NCBI GenBank assembly: GCA_905250125.1
Contig: CAJNOL010001034.1
Coordinates: 20,475-84,474, forward strand
From: Rotaria sordida
Lineage: Eukaryota > Rotifera > Eurotatoria > Philodinida > Philodinidae
Direction of reading: 5' to 3'
DNA length: 64,000 nt
The notes below the pieces were generated by a model. The model was not told the origin of the DNA and searched no databases. It saw only the letters and a program-made list of their open reading frames with translations. Both the position numbers and the translations under genes were made by a program. Of the stretch, positions 1 through 13,385 are shown piece after piece (position 1 is the first letter of the stretch; each line of letters starts with the position of its first letter).

Positions 1-598
1 TGGATATAATCAAACAAATAATATTTCATCTCCAACAAGTATGATTAAATCTTCAATACCTCATTCCATGTCGGATACTCGTTTTCCTACTTCATCATCT
101 AATGAACATTTTCTAATTAATAATGATTCAATTATATCATCAACTACATCATCTACTACTGATATACCAAAGTAATTAATTCATAAAACAAAAACAAAAA
201 CACACATACAGACAGTTAATCAATTAAAATTTCGTATATCTATATAGATTTAAATCACCATTGATACAAAGTCTTCTGAATAAAGCACGAAATACACGAT
301 CAACAGATAATTTATCACAAACAAGTATGACATCATCACAAATAATGACTGAAAGTATGATTGATGAATCTATAACACCTGCAGAATCGACAACTCTAAT
401 TGATCTTTCTGATGATGATCATCAAGAAAATTCAACAACTAATGGTCATACTGATATACAGTGAGTAGAAATTTTACAAAAAGCAACAAAAAAAAAATAT
501 ATATATATATTTTATTTATTATTTAAAGTTTATCATCTTCAACAAATTTAAATTCATATCATGATCGTCCAATGGAAACAGCAACTGCTTTTCAATAA
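1..598 (+). CDS. 3' end of a Ser/Thr-rich protein gene, last three exons
   Basis: Three exons join in one frame: up to 171, 248-460 and 529-598, with GT-AG introns at 172-247 and 461-528 (76 and 68 bp). The reading frame enters at base 2 and stops with TAA at 596-598. The readable part is about 150 residues, very rich in Ser, Thr, Asn and acidic residues, with no recognisable domain, membrane segment or signal. It reads like a disordered C-terminal tail of a larger protein whose N-terminal part lies left of the window. Several AATAAA-like signals follow at about 740-765. The exon structure is well supported because the phases match at both junctions. The function cannot be told from this tail. 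Confidence 0.75.
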
Positions 599-2410
599 TA
601 AAATCATATAATGGTTTCATTTAATTAATTTATTTCAATCGACAATATATTCATTATCTAGTCTTCTATGATCAATTTTTTCTTAATTTGTTTTTGTTTT
701 TCCTACTATAACTCGCTCAAATATTACACAGTCGGACAAATAAAATAAAATAAAATAAAAAAATCGAAACAATAGCCATATATTACCCATAATATAAGAC
801 TGAAATAAATCAGATTATCTCTTCACCTTCCTCTTCTATTGTTTTATGTTCATATAACGTTGTTGTACGTTTTTTTTTTTCGTGTGCGTGTGTGTTCTCT
901 TGTTTTCTTCTTGCTTCATACCCATTGTTCTTATTTTTTTTTTTCTAAATAAAATACTGTGTTCATGGTAATCAAATACAGGAACAAAATCAATCAAGCA
1001 AATTCTTTTTTTTTTTTTTTTTTTTGTATATATATATTCTTTTGAAATAAAATCGCAAGGGACGCATCAATGATAATAATAGCATATCGATTGAAAAAGT
1101 TCTAATTGATCATATGTCTATGTTACGATAAAATCAATAGAAGTACTTGAAAATTTATCGAAGCATACAAATAATAGTCGATTACAATAGAAAAAAATTG
1201 TGTATCATAGGGTAATGCATCGATGAACTTCCTGAAAGAAACAAATAAAAATTAATTACATAAGAAAAAGATGCATATCAATGATGAACATAGTATAAAT
1301 AGAATGTACGCAAAGAAACGAATTAAGCTTCCTCAAAAATCGATCTTGGATCATGTACATTCAAATTGTCTGAAATTTTTAGGATATGTTGGAGCTGTAG
1401 GGAGGAGTAGAGTCTATGCAGTCGAATCATACTGTGATAATCTCAATGAAATTTTCTAATTGGCATTGAATAGTCGATTCGAAGACTCGATGACTAGCGC
1501 ATTCTATACTTTTCTCAGATAACTAGAGCCTGTCGGATTCAAGATGATGAAAGATATTCAACAAACGAGGATCAAAAGTAGCTTATTTTATAATCTAAAA
1601 TTCTCTGTGCATCGTCATTTTATAGATTAAATTGTTTTTCTTTTTTTATTTCAAAAACTATGTTAAACTATAGCATCCTGTTTTTTTAAATCTTACTGTT
1701 TATGTGAAGAAAAAAAAAAGATGACAAATTCAAGTCTATTTATAGGAATGCTTTTTTAAATAATAATAAAAAAACATTATTAGAAAAATAGACCCTGTAG
1801 CTTCACTTGCTCTTTCAAAGTAGTGGAAAATATTCCTACTTCTTTCTGAAAAAAAAAGCATATTTTCCAAACAGAAGACGATGGAAATCGTACAAAATTT
1901 TGGCGAAAAACAAGGTGTCAAGTAAAAAAATCATGTCGTTTATGGAAGATCAGGCCTCAGAGTATCTCATATTTCAATTTTTCTGATGAAAATTTGGTTT
2001 TTTTAAGGCGCGGAGCCTTAATATTCGATAAATGAATTAATCAATACGTATTCAAGAGAACATAGAGAACAGTTTTTGTTTTGCAACTGAACATTACTCT
2101 AGATAATGATAAATATTTGCCGCATGTTTTAACTAATAGACATGATTGAAAATTATTAATAACAACATATGAGAATGATTAATTATAAAAAAAAAAAAAA
2201 AACTCCATTTTCTATTTGCTCTTAGAAAAATAAAAAGTTTGACTTCTCGAAGAGGTAGTAGGAACTTTTCATATCATATAATTTGTAATGGTAAAACATA
2301 ATTAAAAAAAAATATGTGAATTTCAAATTATCATCTGCAAATTAAATTTTCATACGTTCATATTGTATTAATGAAATATATTGCATATTATTTAAAGGAA
2401 GATAGAACGA
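599..2410. other. AT-rich intergenic DNA without a supported gene
   Basis: Downstream flank of the first gene: poly-T and poly-A tracts, AATAAA-like signals near 745 and 945, and short AT runs. A 62-codon ORF at 1271-1459 has no recognisable domain and no splice context. From about 1480 to 2025 lies a degraded copy of a dispersed repeat (see separate entry). Nothing else is supported here. Confidence 0.6.
1480..2025 (-). repeat. degraded dispersed repeat, copy A
   Basis: Read on the minus strand, this stretch resembles 26684-27312 in the same order. Shared blocks are a TTAAGGC start, a TCAGAA...TTGAAAT...GAGAT block, TGAAAGAGCA followed by a TTATTATTAT run, and a TTTTGATCCT.GTTT block near the far end. 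The match is patchy, as expected for old copies. Edges are approximate. Confidence 0.45.
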
Positions 2411-2772
2411 CTACTTAAGAAGACAAAAAATTTCGAAAAACGCGTTTAAACGCACAATCGAGAACCGCGACTGTGACCCGTTCACACGCACGAAACGACG
2501 TTTTTTGCGCAAAATAGTTACTTTTGGAATGTGGAAACGTTGAAAAATTTCAGTTTTTTTGTATTAAAACGTTCTTTTTCTCTGGAGTTTAGAAATAATG
2601 CGTTTAAACGCTCAGTTCTTCAATTTTTCATCATTTTCACATTCCAAAAGTGACTATTTTGCACAAAAAACGTCGTTTCATGCGTTTTTTTAATGAGCAT
2701 GAATGAATCACAGTCATGGTTCCTGACTGTGCGTTTAAACGCGTTTTTCAAAATTTTTGTCTGCTTGGGTAG
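2411..2772. mobile_element. foldback (MITE-like) element with GCGTTTAAACGC palindromes
   Basis: Two arms of roughly 150 bp (2411-2560 and 2610-2772) are inverted copies: each outer end reads CTAC..AAG.AGACAAAAA...GAAAAACGCGTTTAAACGCACA, and the inner parts share ACGACGTTTTTTG.GCAAAATAGT.ACTTTTGGAATGTG. The self-complementary 12-mer GCGTTTAAACGC occurs three times (about 2442, 2600 and 2731). There is no coding capacity. No clear target-site duplication is visible; at most ACG stands on both sides. Interpreted as a non-autonomous DNA element able to form a long hairpin. Confidence 0.75.
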
Positions 2773-4007
2773 ACGTATTACACTTCATGCAGAGTAATTA
2801 TTTGATTAATCCAATGATCATTGGATTAAAAGCGAAAATAGAACGATTTGAAAATTCGTACTTTTCTTCTGTAAAAGATTATTATTTTTTTCTTTTATTT
2901 GACTAATAAAGATATTTAAAATCATCTTTAACAGCATATGTACTTCAGATACAAATTTTTTAAAAAAGACTTTTTCAGTTCATAAATCAGTTATAATCAA
3001 TGAAGACATTTTATCGATGATAAATATTTTGTTAAACTTCTAATATGACAAGATTTCTACTTATCTGTTAAGCTATTGAAAAATTTGTAAAATATATTTG
3101 ACTCACTAGATAATATTTTCATGAATATATAAGCCATTTTAGGCAAAATGGAACATATCGACCTACCATTTGACTTTGATTCTTCATCAGGCTTATTTTT
3201 CTAAATGAGTTCTTTCAGCATAAACATCTGCAAAAAAGTTGACTCTTTCGGCTGACTATTTATTAAAAAGTAATTAGCAAATATTTCTCTGATCATATAA
3301 GGAAAAAAATCTGAAAACTCCATGTTAAATTCTACGGTATAAACTGCATCTTTGATAAAATTTTTAGTAACATTAAATTTCAAACACTTCCTCTTAAAAA
3401 TCATTTTTATACAGATTCGATCAAGTCCTAAAACAAGAATTCTTTCCCTTACCATTATCTAGAGATTCTTAAGAAGAATTTATATCATTTAGAATTAATT
3501 TTGTACTTCTCATTTGGTTATACGAGCATTTTTCGTTTGTAATATTCGTACATATCACATAACACGTCTTTCAAGGATGTACTTCGGCTTACAGTACGTA
3601 GGAAAAACTTTTAAGGAAAATTGGATTTTTCCAAACGTAATGATTTTGTACGTCATACTTTTCAGAGGCAGGATAATAAAACAAAATAATATTTTATTTG
3701 CAACTGGTAGTTCACAAAGTTTTGTACGACTAACATAGATTTAATTGAGCACGGTCAGCTATCAGTCATTCATACATGAGTAGAGTTCGAACTTAAAAAT
3801 GAATAAAGCTGAGTCTATTATTGTCAAGAGAACAATCGATAGCATTTAGAACGAAAGGGTATTTATTTCTGAGCAGCATTGAGTACTCTGGACAAGGTAA
3901 AATTTGTGTAAAAGATTAACAAAAATCGCTTATAGTGTATTTCGTCGCTCTTATTGCTAATTTTCTCAATAAAAACGGCGTCTTCAGATAGAACTCAACA
4001 AGTTTTA
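2773..4007. other. AT-rich intergenic DNA
   Basis: No supported gene. ORFs at 3201-3455 (-) and 3514-3738 (+) lack domain features, and their composition matches the surrounding AT-rich DNA. Confidence 0.5.
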
Positions 4008-4926
4008 TAACGACTGATGCAAAAGTCTTGGCACAAATGTCGAGACCTGTAGTATTTCAACAGAAAGTGCTAGAGATCTAATTCTTTCACCATTAGATAG
4101 ACCAAAGTGTCTGCTTTCAAACTCACTTTTTGAAAAAAGCTTTTGATGAAGTTAAGGTTTTCAAATTTTAATTTTTAAAAAACCACTAAAAACGACTTGT
4201 AACCATGCGAAATTAGGAAATGTTACGATAACACACCTTTATGTAAGTTTCACAGTTTTTCGCTGTGCTACAAAAATTTAGTAGCTCAGTAGCTACGATT
4301 CAAAAAAAAAGCTTGGTTCAATCAAACATAGTCTGGCTGAGTTATAAGTGGATTTAATTATGACGAAATTGGCGCCAAAGCGCTATTTTGTTCATTAGTA
4401 GTGTTTAGCTGATTTTCAGGAGATGAAAACGCCTATTCCCAGTTTTTCATATGGATTCTGAAAGGTCTTGAAAAACAGCATCTTTTGGACTAATTAAAAA
4501 TTTTTGTCTTCCTAAAAATACCTAAATTGCGCACCAAAAACCCAACACTGCCGTGCTTTCGCTTAAAACCCTGGTTGCGGATTACCATGGATACGCACAA
4601 ATTTCGGAATGAGATTTTGAAAAACCCTACACTTCAGACTTGATTCCCTAGAAGTTTCAGCTCATTATCTATTAATTCGACAAGAATACTGTTGTTTTAA
4701 ATTAAAAAAAAGCGCGAAAAAGGATCAAAAGTTACAAACCGTTTTTAGTGGTTTTTGAAAATTTGAAATTTGAAAACTTTAACTTCATCAAAAACTTTTT
4801 GAAAAAAGTGGGTTTGAAAGCGCACATTTTGGTCTATCTAATGGTGAAAGAATTAGATCTCTAGCACCTTCTGTTGAAATACTACGGGCCTCGACATTTG
4901 TGCCAAGACTTTTGCATCAGTCGTTA
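4008..4926. mobile_element. non-autonomous element with ~200 bp terminal inverted repeats
   Basis: The left arm (4008 to about 4207) and right arm (about 4728 to 4926) are inverted copies: both ends read TAACGACTGATGCAAAAGTC and continue through CTTGGCACAAATGTCGAG. The shared inner parts include GAAAGAATTAGATCTCTAGCAC (in two pieces), CTTCATCAAAA and AAACCACTAAAAACG. The central 520 bp has no ORF. Arm identity is high enough that the ends are well defined. No transposase is present, so it is probably a MITE-like derivative of a DNA transposon. No target duplication was recognised. Confidence 0.75.
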
Positions 4927-7900
4927 CTCATTTTGAGTGTAGTTTGATTTAATATTGCCATCCATTTTCTATAAATACTGTGTTACAGAGTATTCAAATT
5001 TTACAATATGTTTAAACCATTAACTATTTACCACTGCTTTTTTTCATAAGTATTCAAATAGTTGAAATTAACATCGAATTCTGAATAAAATGAAATGTTT
5101 AGTTAATCAAAATTCATCGAAAAAAATTGCTTCTAGCTCCCATCAAGGTTGACTGAAAAAATGAATTTCATCAAAAAAGTTATTTCAACAATGGAAAATA
5201 AATTTCTTATATGGTAAAACGATAATAAAAGACAAAATAGTAGATGACTAAATTAAAAAAAAACAGCATTTTTATGCAACTCATTTTTTAAATCAATCTT
5301 GTGGAAAAGCAGAGGAAAATTTTTCGATGAAAAAAAAAAACATTTCATAGAAAGATTTGCAGTACAGTTAGTTTGACTCAATTCGTAATTTTCTAATTAA
5401 AATCTACAAAATAAAGACTAAGAAGTATCTATTAAAACTAGTATACATGAAATTTCTTAAGTCATTAGAAGTTTTTGAGTTTGTCATGAATATCTATCAG
5501 GCAGTAAGTTAATAAGTATAACCAAACTTTTAGCGAAGATATCATTACCCGCCAATGAAATGACAAATAAAATATACTGATCATTTTTTTTTCAATAGAC
5601 TTTATCTTATAGGAATCGATGTAGAGTCGAATACTCTATTGAGATGAAAATATCATCGTCATGAAAAGTAATCAAGAAGATACCTCACGATGTCGACAAT
5701 GAGAAACTATGGTTAGTATATTTTGAGTTCTTATTACTTTAGATATTATCGAATCATATTTAAACGACTCAGCATTGATGTCTTCATTGAGTAATACGTG
5801 AAGTTAAAAAGTTTAAGAATGGGCAGATTTGTAGTCTTATACGATCTCGTCCTTTCTCAGGTCAAAAAAAATTTTTTTTTTTGCTGGGTTCTAGTGAAAA
5901 ATACATCATTTCATGTAGAATCCGATGTTGGTGACGAATATCTAGTGACTTTTAACTCGTTTTGCCCTTCATCCTTATTCATAGTACGATTTCCGTGTAA
6001 CGGCTGTTATTTTCTAGATAGTTCAGCTTCAGCTAAAAGAAAAATCAATGAAATTTTTACTGATTGTAGATTTAAATAGTCTCTATCTATAATAAAAGTT
6101 TTAAAAAACTTACAAATATATGTGAGAGGAAAACGTTACTCAACATTTTTCAGTATAATATAAATTTCTCCTGAACAATACAAAAACAAGAACTGAAATT
6201 TTCAAAATATCACTCTGTAAAATGAGTATAACGACCATTTTTTTTTTACAAAGTTCTTTTCTTTGAAATACAACTTATATAAGAGAAAAATTTTGTTACT
6301 ACAAGAGTTCTCTCTCTCTCTCTCTCTTTTCTCATATGGTCTACGTGCCACTAGCTCTATCATCACAGAGAGAACTAGAAGTGAGTTTGTGTTACTCTAC
6401 GTAAAAATATACAAGTGTCTGTCAAACAATGCGGACATTGGACGAGGGAATAAGAAATGAATAAAATTTAAAGCAATTATATATTTTGATAGAGCGTCAA
6501 ACGTTGTACAAAGTGGACTATTTCCATTCTTTTTTTTCTTATTTCAAAATAGCCACAAAATGTTCTTTTTCTTCGACGGGTCGGCAAAAAATAACGTTTT
6601 TTTTTTGGAATGTATCTTTTATAAGTTAGCGATCGTATGAGCTAAAATTTGATGTGAAACATTTAGAATGGAGTAAAATCATCCGAATCGATCAAGGAGA
6701 ACAAAAGTTATTACAGCTAAAATTCCAATCGTACCAAAAAATTGCAATTTATTCATATAGAGCAATGTAAAAAATAATTGAAATTCCGTAATACTTGACT
6801 ATACCGAATTGTGGGTTAAATGTTTGAATTCTTTTTTTTTCGGTGATATTTTTTGGTAATATCCACACTAATGAGAATACTCAAGAATGAAAGATTAATT
6901 AAAATAGAACGAATATTTTTTTTTTTTTTATTATCAATGTTCAATAGAAATCTTAAAAGTTTACTCATTTCCGATATTTTGTTCTAATTGTTAAACTTAT
7001 GATAACTACTTTTTCTTTTTCTTTTTTTTTTTCAATGACAACAAATGAACCGACTTGAAATCAACTGACCGTGAATAGAGAACATTTTTTTTTTCTTGTA
7101 ATGATTTATATAATAGACAAAAAAAAAATGATGTAATTCATATTTCAATTGAATCAATAAATATTATCAATAACACAATATGCTACTTCTCATTAAACAA
7201 TTCTATTCATATTCGTAATTAATTAATTATCTTATACTTTATTATAAAATTAAAAAAAAACAAACGTGAACTCAATTGTCTTTTTCTTGATAATACACAC
7301 AAGAAAAAAAAAAGAACAATTAATTTCGAAGAGCAATATTCAAATCTCATTTGTCAATGTTCAATAATTATATTTAGTGATAATAATTACTTGTAAATAT
7401 CCGTGTTTGTTGTTTTTTGTTAATTGCCTATAATATATATTGTGAAACGATTCACTGAGCTGATCACTATATGATTATAGAGTATAAGGAAGAAAGAACA
7501 AAAAAAAAAAAAAAAAAGAGACAAAACGATTTGTTGGTCACACTTATACTGACCATGAAATCATGTTATGTGTCCAATGGGTCTTATCTTCTATACATCA
7601 TGTGTACAGTTCACTGATATCTTAATAGGACTCAATTGTCGAAAAGAAGGCTGGCACTTTGCGCTCAATGTTAATGGAATGCTATCTTTAGCGTGTGTCG
7701 AGGGACCTCATCATCACCTCTCACTCAATATGAAGAAGAAAAAAAAATCAGATCAACGATAACAGAAGAGTAGAAGAAGAGAAAGTGTTTGTATAGTTCA
7801 TGAATAAGCAGGTGTATGTAGTTCTTCTTCTGAAAAATCCAGTTGTGCAACTTAGTCAATGCATCAGCTTGATGCGTTTCGTTACAATCAAATAAAATTG

Positions 7901-9583
7901 AACTATGTTCAAGTATCTTTCCTTTTCCTTTTTCTTTTTTTCATTCTTTTTCTTATCGTTCAATATTTATATAATTGAGACATATAGAAAGAAGGAATCC
8001 ACCTGCTGTTGCTGTTCGATTGAAGAGAATAAAAAAAAGAAGTCATTTCTTTTTTCTTTTTTCTTTTCTAACTTTGATTTCCGTTACAAGAAAAGTAAGT
8101 ACCCCAGAAGGGAAAAAATGTTGAATAAACAGATTTGTGCTTTTCTTTTTTATTTTGTTCTGATTTTTATCAGCTTGATTGATATCATCATCTTAAAATT
8201 GTTTATAACCCATATGTCTTCTTGTCGAGACACTTGTTTTTCAAGAGATGATCATTGTCATAAAGTAAGATCGACAAGAGTTTAATTAGATAGATGTTTG
8301 ATTAGAAGATTTGACCCTATGTCGAACGTCATTCATGGTCAATGAACACAATTATTTTGCTTCTCTCTCTCTCTCTTATCTTTTCGCAAATACCAAACAA
8401 GTGCTTATATATATATATATTACAAAGAGAGTCTGGAATCTTTCTTACTAAATGATGAATAAGATTAATGAGAGCGGTCTCTTTGCTCATCTATATATAT
8501 GCATTGAGTTATCTCGTTTCTTATTATGAATAAGATTCGACATTTATTTTAAAAGCATAAGAGACAAGTAAAAATGATCTATCAAATGGTTTTTTTTTTT
8601 TATTTTCTGATCAATCAGTATTGTTACTTGAATGAACATGTTGTTGTTGTCAAACTCTATTATCATTAACACACATTCGCTCATTCTCTTTTTCTGTTCT
8701 GTCCAAAATCTCTCTTCTTCCAATTGAATATCTTCACTTTCTCTCTCTCTCTCTCTCTCTGTACATATATATATATATATATGTATATTGTATAGTCGAT
8801 GGCACAGCCAATTAAGGTGCATTTAGCCTCGAGGATACCGCTACAGACTAGACAGTGTTTGTGCTGTCCATCAAAACGTGTTAGATATATCATTATTGCA
8901 ATGTTATAGTGCCGTTTTTTTTTTATTAGATATCTTTATTGAAATTTGTGAGTAGAAAGTTTTACCTTGACAAAATAGCTCGAATTAAACGTATTAATGA
9001 TGAATAGGCTATTCATTGTTGGTACTTGCTAAAAGGTCTTTTTTTCACCTGTATAAATGAAATACATATATATGTTATACAGTAGTCGAATTGTTTTATG
9101 CAAGTAGACCGCGTATATATATATATATCTCGAATGAACTTTTTCTAATTAATCGGATATGTGTATGTGTGTGTGTGGACCGACAACAAGTGAAGAGAAA
9201 GAAAAGAGAAATAGGTGATATCACAAAACTGAAACCAGATGCGAGACAGACAGAAAAGACAGAGAGAGAGAGAGAAAGGAAAGACGAGGGACATATCGAG
9301 CACGTCATAAATTACGATTATGATTATGAGCTCATCGTTACTCGACGAGATAGTTGGTTGATAGGTAGGTGAATTCCTTTCTTTTTTGTTAATCTTAAAA
9401 TTTTGTTTGTTTTTCTTCTTTTTTTTCTATCCTCATTTTTTTTTTTTGCTGTCATATGATTTCGTCACTTGCTTATCACTATATATATGATAACATAGAT
9501 GCCCTTTTTCATTTTTTTTTCTTGTTATTTCCAATATTGACCTTTTAAGATAGGATTTTGATACAATCATATCAAGAAATAAA
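4927..9583. other. long AT-rich intergenic region with simple repeats
   Basis: About 4.7 kb without a supported gene. It holds many poly-A and poly-T runs, (TC)n at 6307-6326, (TC)n/(AT)n at 8739-8782, and (TA)n or (TG)n near 8407, 9115 and 9160. The ORFs here (for example 5798-6079, 7905-8285, 9091-9372) run through simple repeats or have no domain. The last few hundred bases probably contain the promoter and 5' UTR of the lectin gene, but no specific element could be identified. Confidence 0.5.
8739..8782. repeat. (TC)n followed by (AT)n microsatellite
   Basis: A CT dinucleotide run of about 22 bp is followed by GTAC and an AT run of about 18 bp. It creates the spurious minus-strand ORFs at this place. 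Confidence 0.85.
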
Positions 9584-11287
9584 ATGTTGTTACTACGAAC
9601 AATTTTTCTTGTTTTGGTATTAACAATAACAATTTCATCGAATACATTCTATGGAAATTGGAAAAATAAATTAAAAACATTTAAAACAAAAACTAAAGAT
9701 AAAATTACTGAACAAATACAAGAAAAATGTAAGTGTAAATTGAATAAATCTTTAAAGTCAATAATCAACTATAAATATGTTTCATATTGTGTTGTATATT
9801 CATTTTTCTTTCCTTTCATCTTGATCGTTAATCTAAAAGTATAGTCTCTTGAATGTATATGTATATATATATATATATATTAAAAGAAAGAAAAACAAAG
9901 ATAGTCGATCTTGAGTTATGCACGCGACAAACACTTTATGTCCTCCGTCTCGCGACAATGCATTTTCAAAGTCAATTATCGTTCATTCAATGTTGAGATG
10001 ATGGTCAAAATATTTTATGTCTAGTATATATATATATATACATTAGGAGGGCCAATGTAATATTACATATACATAAAAACACTTGTCTGAACAATTACAT
10101 ACAAAAGAGATCATCAGACACGCTTTCGTACCTTGATAGAGTACTAAATAATTTTAATGGAGACTATTATCGTAATGTAATATAAGAAATGGATATTATT
10201 ATTCAAGTACTTTTTCATTTTTCATAACAAATAGAATCCGATTATGTTTGTAATGTCTTAAAATTAGAGTTATGAACCGTTTAAATAAGATGAATTTGTC
10301 TTGTATATATTATGAAATATTTCATACTATGAGAAAAATCATTGACTAGTCAAACTAATCATCAATTGAAAAATTTGTTCTAATTAATAGACAATATTAA
10401 TTTTCATATATTTTAGCTCAATGTCCAAGATCTTGGCAATATTTTGCTGCATCTTGCTATTGGAAATTTCCTATAAGACATTCATGGTCTGAAGCACGAA
10501 ATGAATGTGCTAGATTTCGTGCTGATCTTGTTGTTATTGATAGTGATAATGAATTTGATTATATAGCAAAAAATATAACTGATTTACGAGAAGATTTTTA
10601 TGTTGGATTTCATTATTATAATGGTAGGATTTAGATTTTATTGAAATTTAAAATTTTGAATAATAATGAACAAAAAAAAAAATTAGATTCATGGTCATGG
10701 ATCAATGGTCGAACTCTATCGGATTATACATATTATACAGAAGAAGATTTATGTGAAGATCGATTACCAATTGAACCTCGTCATCGATCATGTGGAATTC
10801 TTGATCGTGCACGTCGAGGACGATTATGTATGAATGTTGATGTATGTGATAGAAAATTAAGTTTTATTTGTGAAAAAGGTTTGTTATTTATTAAAAAAAT
10901 TGTATATGATAATTTCTTTTTTGTTTTTAGTTGTCGATCGATGTAGTTCTTTAAATGATATATGTGGTAAACATGGTCGATGTATAAATACAGATGATGG
11001 ACAATATCGTTGTGAATGTCATTTTCTTTTTGGTGGAAATCGATGTCGATCGAGTAAAATAAAATATAAATTTTTGAAATTAATTATTTGTTTTCAAAAA
11101 AAAAATTTCTTTAGTTAGTCATGAAGGTAGTCAAATTATAATGGTAGCTATATTTATATTTGCGGCATGTATTACACCAATTATTTTTCGATCAATATAT
11201 AGAATATTGAAAAGAAAATTAAATCGATCATCATCATCATCAACAATATATGGCAAACTTCATTCTTTAAATAACAGGTTAGAATAA
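9584..11287 (+). CDS. single-pass membrane protein with C-type lectin-like and EGF domains
   Basis: Five exons join in phase: 9584-9728, 10417-10623, 10687-10878, 10931-11053 and 11115-11287, with GT-AG introns of 688, 63, 52 and 61 bp. The ATG at 9584 opens a hydrophobic signal peptide (MLLLRTIFLVLVLTI), followed by a short basic linker. Exons 2-3 encode a C-type lectin-like fold: CPRSWQYF...SCYW, WSEARNEC, FYVGFHYY, SWSWINGRTL, and the paired C-terminal cysteines around CGIL and FICEK. Exon 4 is an EGF domain (CSSLNDICGKHGRC...YRCECHFLFGGNRC). Exon 5 encodes one transmembrane segment (IIMVAIFIFAACITPIIF) and a short basic, Ser-rich cytoplasmic tail. The total is about 279 residues. The classical EPN/QPD and WND calcium/sugar motifs are not obvious, so carbohydrate binding is uncertain. 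It is probably a surface receptor or adhesion protein. Confidence 0.88.
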
Positions 11288-13385
11288 AAAAGAAAAAGAA
11301 AAACTAAAATTTAAATATTGATGAATTTATCTTGTCAATAGATTATATAAGAAAAGAATTTTTTTTTCTTATTGAACAAGGTCCTTTTTTTTCTATTTAG
11401 TCTTTGTGAAATGATGCAATAACATGAGATGATGATTTGTAATTTTGGAACGTCAGAAAATCAATCAATCTGTTTGCTTATATTGATTCTGAGTTATGTA
11501 ATGAAGAGATTCTCATAGAAAAAAAAAGAAAAGAAAAAGAAAGCATTTGATTGACTTTTATTCATGAACTGAATATAGATACGACCTAAAAAAAAATATA
11601 ACATTCTTATCGACATTTTTGATTCCACAAATCTCTATTTCGGATTTATGAATTGTGTTGTTTAATAACAGAAAAATGAATAATACTTTATATATACGAT
11701 TCTAAAAACATGGAAACAAAAAGATTTTCCAATTTTACAGTCATCTAACGTATTGTTTATCTAAGTCCAACTATGAAAATTTATCCAATTAATAATAGAA
11801 ATATCCCACAAAAAAAGAAGGATTCCAGAATTGGCTTTGGTAGGTTTACACACATGATCTAAAATCTCAAAGAATACAGGCATCCTAACAGTCAACAGTC
11901 GTCGAAAATATTCGAATTTTAAGATCCTTCCATCACTGTTCATATACCGGAAAAAACGCTTGGACAATTACCTAAATATTCAACACTGTCAGAATAGGAC
12001 TTGAACTAAAACCTTAAGAGAATCCCTCATTCCGGGATTTCTCGAGAATGGTTCAACAAAAAAATTTGAAACTTTCACAGCTGATAGATCTCGATGTGTA
12101 GAGTAAAATTTGTCATAGACTCAAAATTCCGAAATGTTTTTTCCTAGGAGATATTGGGATCACAATGGGTACAAATCGCCCCTCGTTTGTCAGTGACGGT
12201 ACGTCCTACAGAGCTGAAAGTCTTTTTTACAGATACTAGACACTGTTTAGGGTTTCTTCTTTTTTTTTGATTTCTTTCTGTCTCGTACCGTTCAAATAAA
12301 AAGCTCAAATACGAAGAGCACCGTAAAAAAACATTTTTTTTTGAATAGTGCTTGCCTTGTAAGACCTGCCAAAACTCAGCGGTACAATATTTTTCAAAAC
12401 AAAAAAAAACTAGGCACTCTAAAGTGTCTCCAATATCTGTAGAAAAAATTTCAACCCGATCGGATGTACTGTGCCTGAGAAACGAAGACAATTCTGTAGA
12501 TTTTTGCTGAAAAACATAGTTTCTAGAAAATCGTGCTATACTCCTACGGTAATCGATTTATCTTTTCGATCTTATTTTTGCTTTAGAACTATATTTGAGT
12601 TCTCAAAAATGTCACCAGTAGATAGAGAGCACGTGTAGAGCAGAAAAAACGAAAAGTTTGAAAATTTTGGATCCGGAACAGAGAGTCCCCTTAAGACCAA
12701 ACATGAGTCGGAGCCTTGAGACCAGATCCAAAGAGAAAAAAGTGCGACTCTAGTACTTCGAAGTATGACTGTAGTTTGAAACGGAGCTGCCCAGCCCAAT
12801 GAAATATTTTGTTTGGCCGGGCGGGTCACTTTTTCTGTCGGGTCGTTCGGCCTGATGATTTTATCCTTGTTTGACATAACTCTTTCCAAGATTTGGCTCA
12901 CCCCTGAAGAGGATAAGGGGAAGATTCTCCACATTACTCTTTCCCCTTGGTCATCACTTTTTATAAAAGCCAAAAATATAGAATAGCTGTCTATTGAGAA
13001 AAAAATCTTTGTAAACGAAGTTTCTTTCAGGCTCGGGTTGGGCCGGGGCATAAAAACGTAGCCAGATTTCGAGACCTAGCAGCACACTTACCGTACTTCG
13101 CTTGCATTTGACTCGTACTTCATTGGCATTTCGAAGTGCGGAAGTCGCACTTTTCAGCCCCTGTGAAACCGAACCGAAATCTTAGAATCGAATCCAATCT
13201 GGAGCTCTAAGACAAAACCTGAACCAGAGCCGATCCGAAATCTTAATTTCGAACTCGAACTGTTCGATCTTGAACGTCAAAACAGAGTTCGATTGCGTTG
13301 TATGTCTACTCTTCTTTATTCTATCTTTATGATTTTTGATATATTTTTGTTTTCATACCATTAATTATAATTATTTTTATTCTAG
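11288..13385. other. intergenic region with an unexplained GC-richer block
   Basis: 11288-11990 is ordinary AT-rich DNA. From about 12000 to 13300 the composition shifts to higher GC, with text such as GAACCGAACCGAAATC, GGCTCGGGTTGGGCC and GGCCGGGCGGGTCAC. Two minus-strand ORFs (12144-12491 and 12572-13051) fall in it, but neither shows a recognisable domain. The block may be an old repeat. An upstream exon of the STRA6-like gene should lie somewhere in this interval or further left, but was not identified. Confidence 0.4.

Noticed and set aside
1271-1459. 62-codon ORF as a small gene
   Set aside because: Composition is fair, but there is no domain, splice context or clear flanking signal. 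Not strong enough to list as a gene.
7905-8285. 126-codon ORF rich in Phe and Ser
   Set aside because: It follows T-rich, low-complexity DNA and has no domain or splice context.
8544-9372. ORFs with RERERE, IYIYIY or CVCVCV runs
   Set aside because: They are translations of TC, AT and GT microsatellites.
12144-13051. Minus-strand ORFs of 115 and 159 codons
   Set aside because: No recognisable domain. They lie in the GC-richer block, where stop codons are rarer, and could not be joined to each other convincingly.
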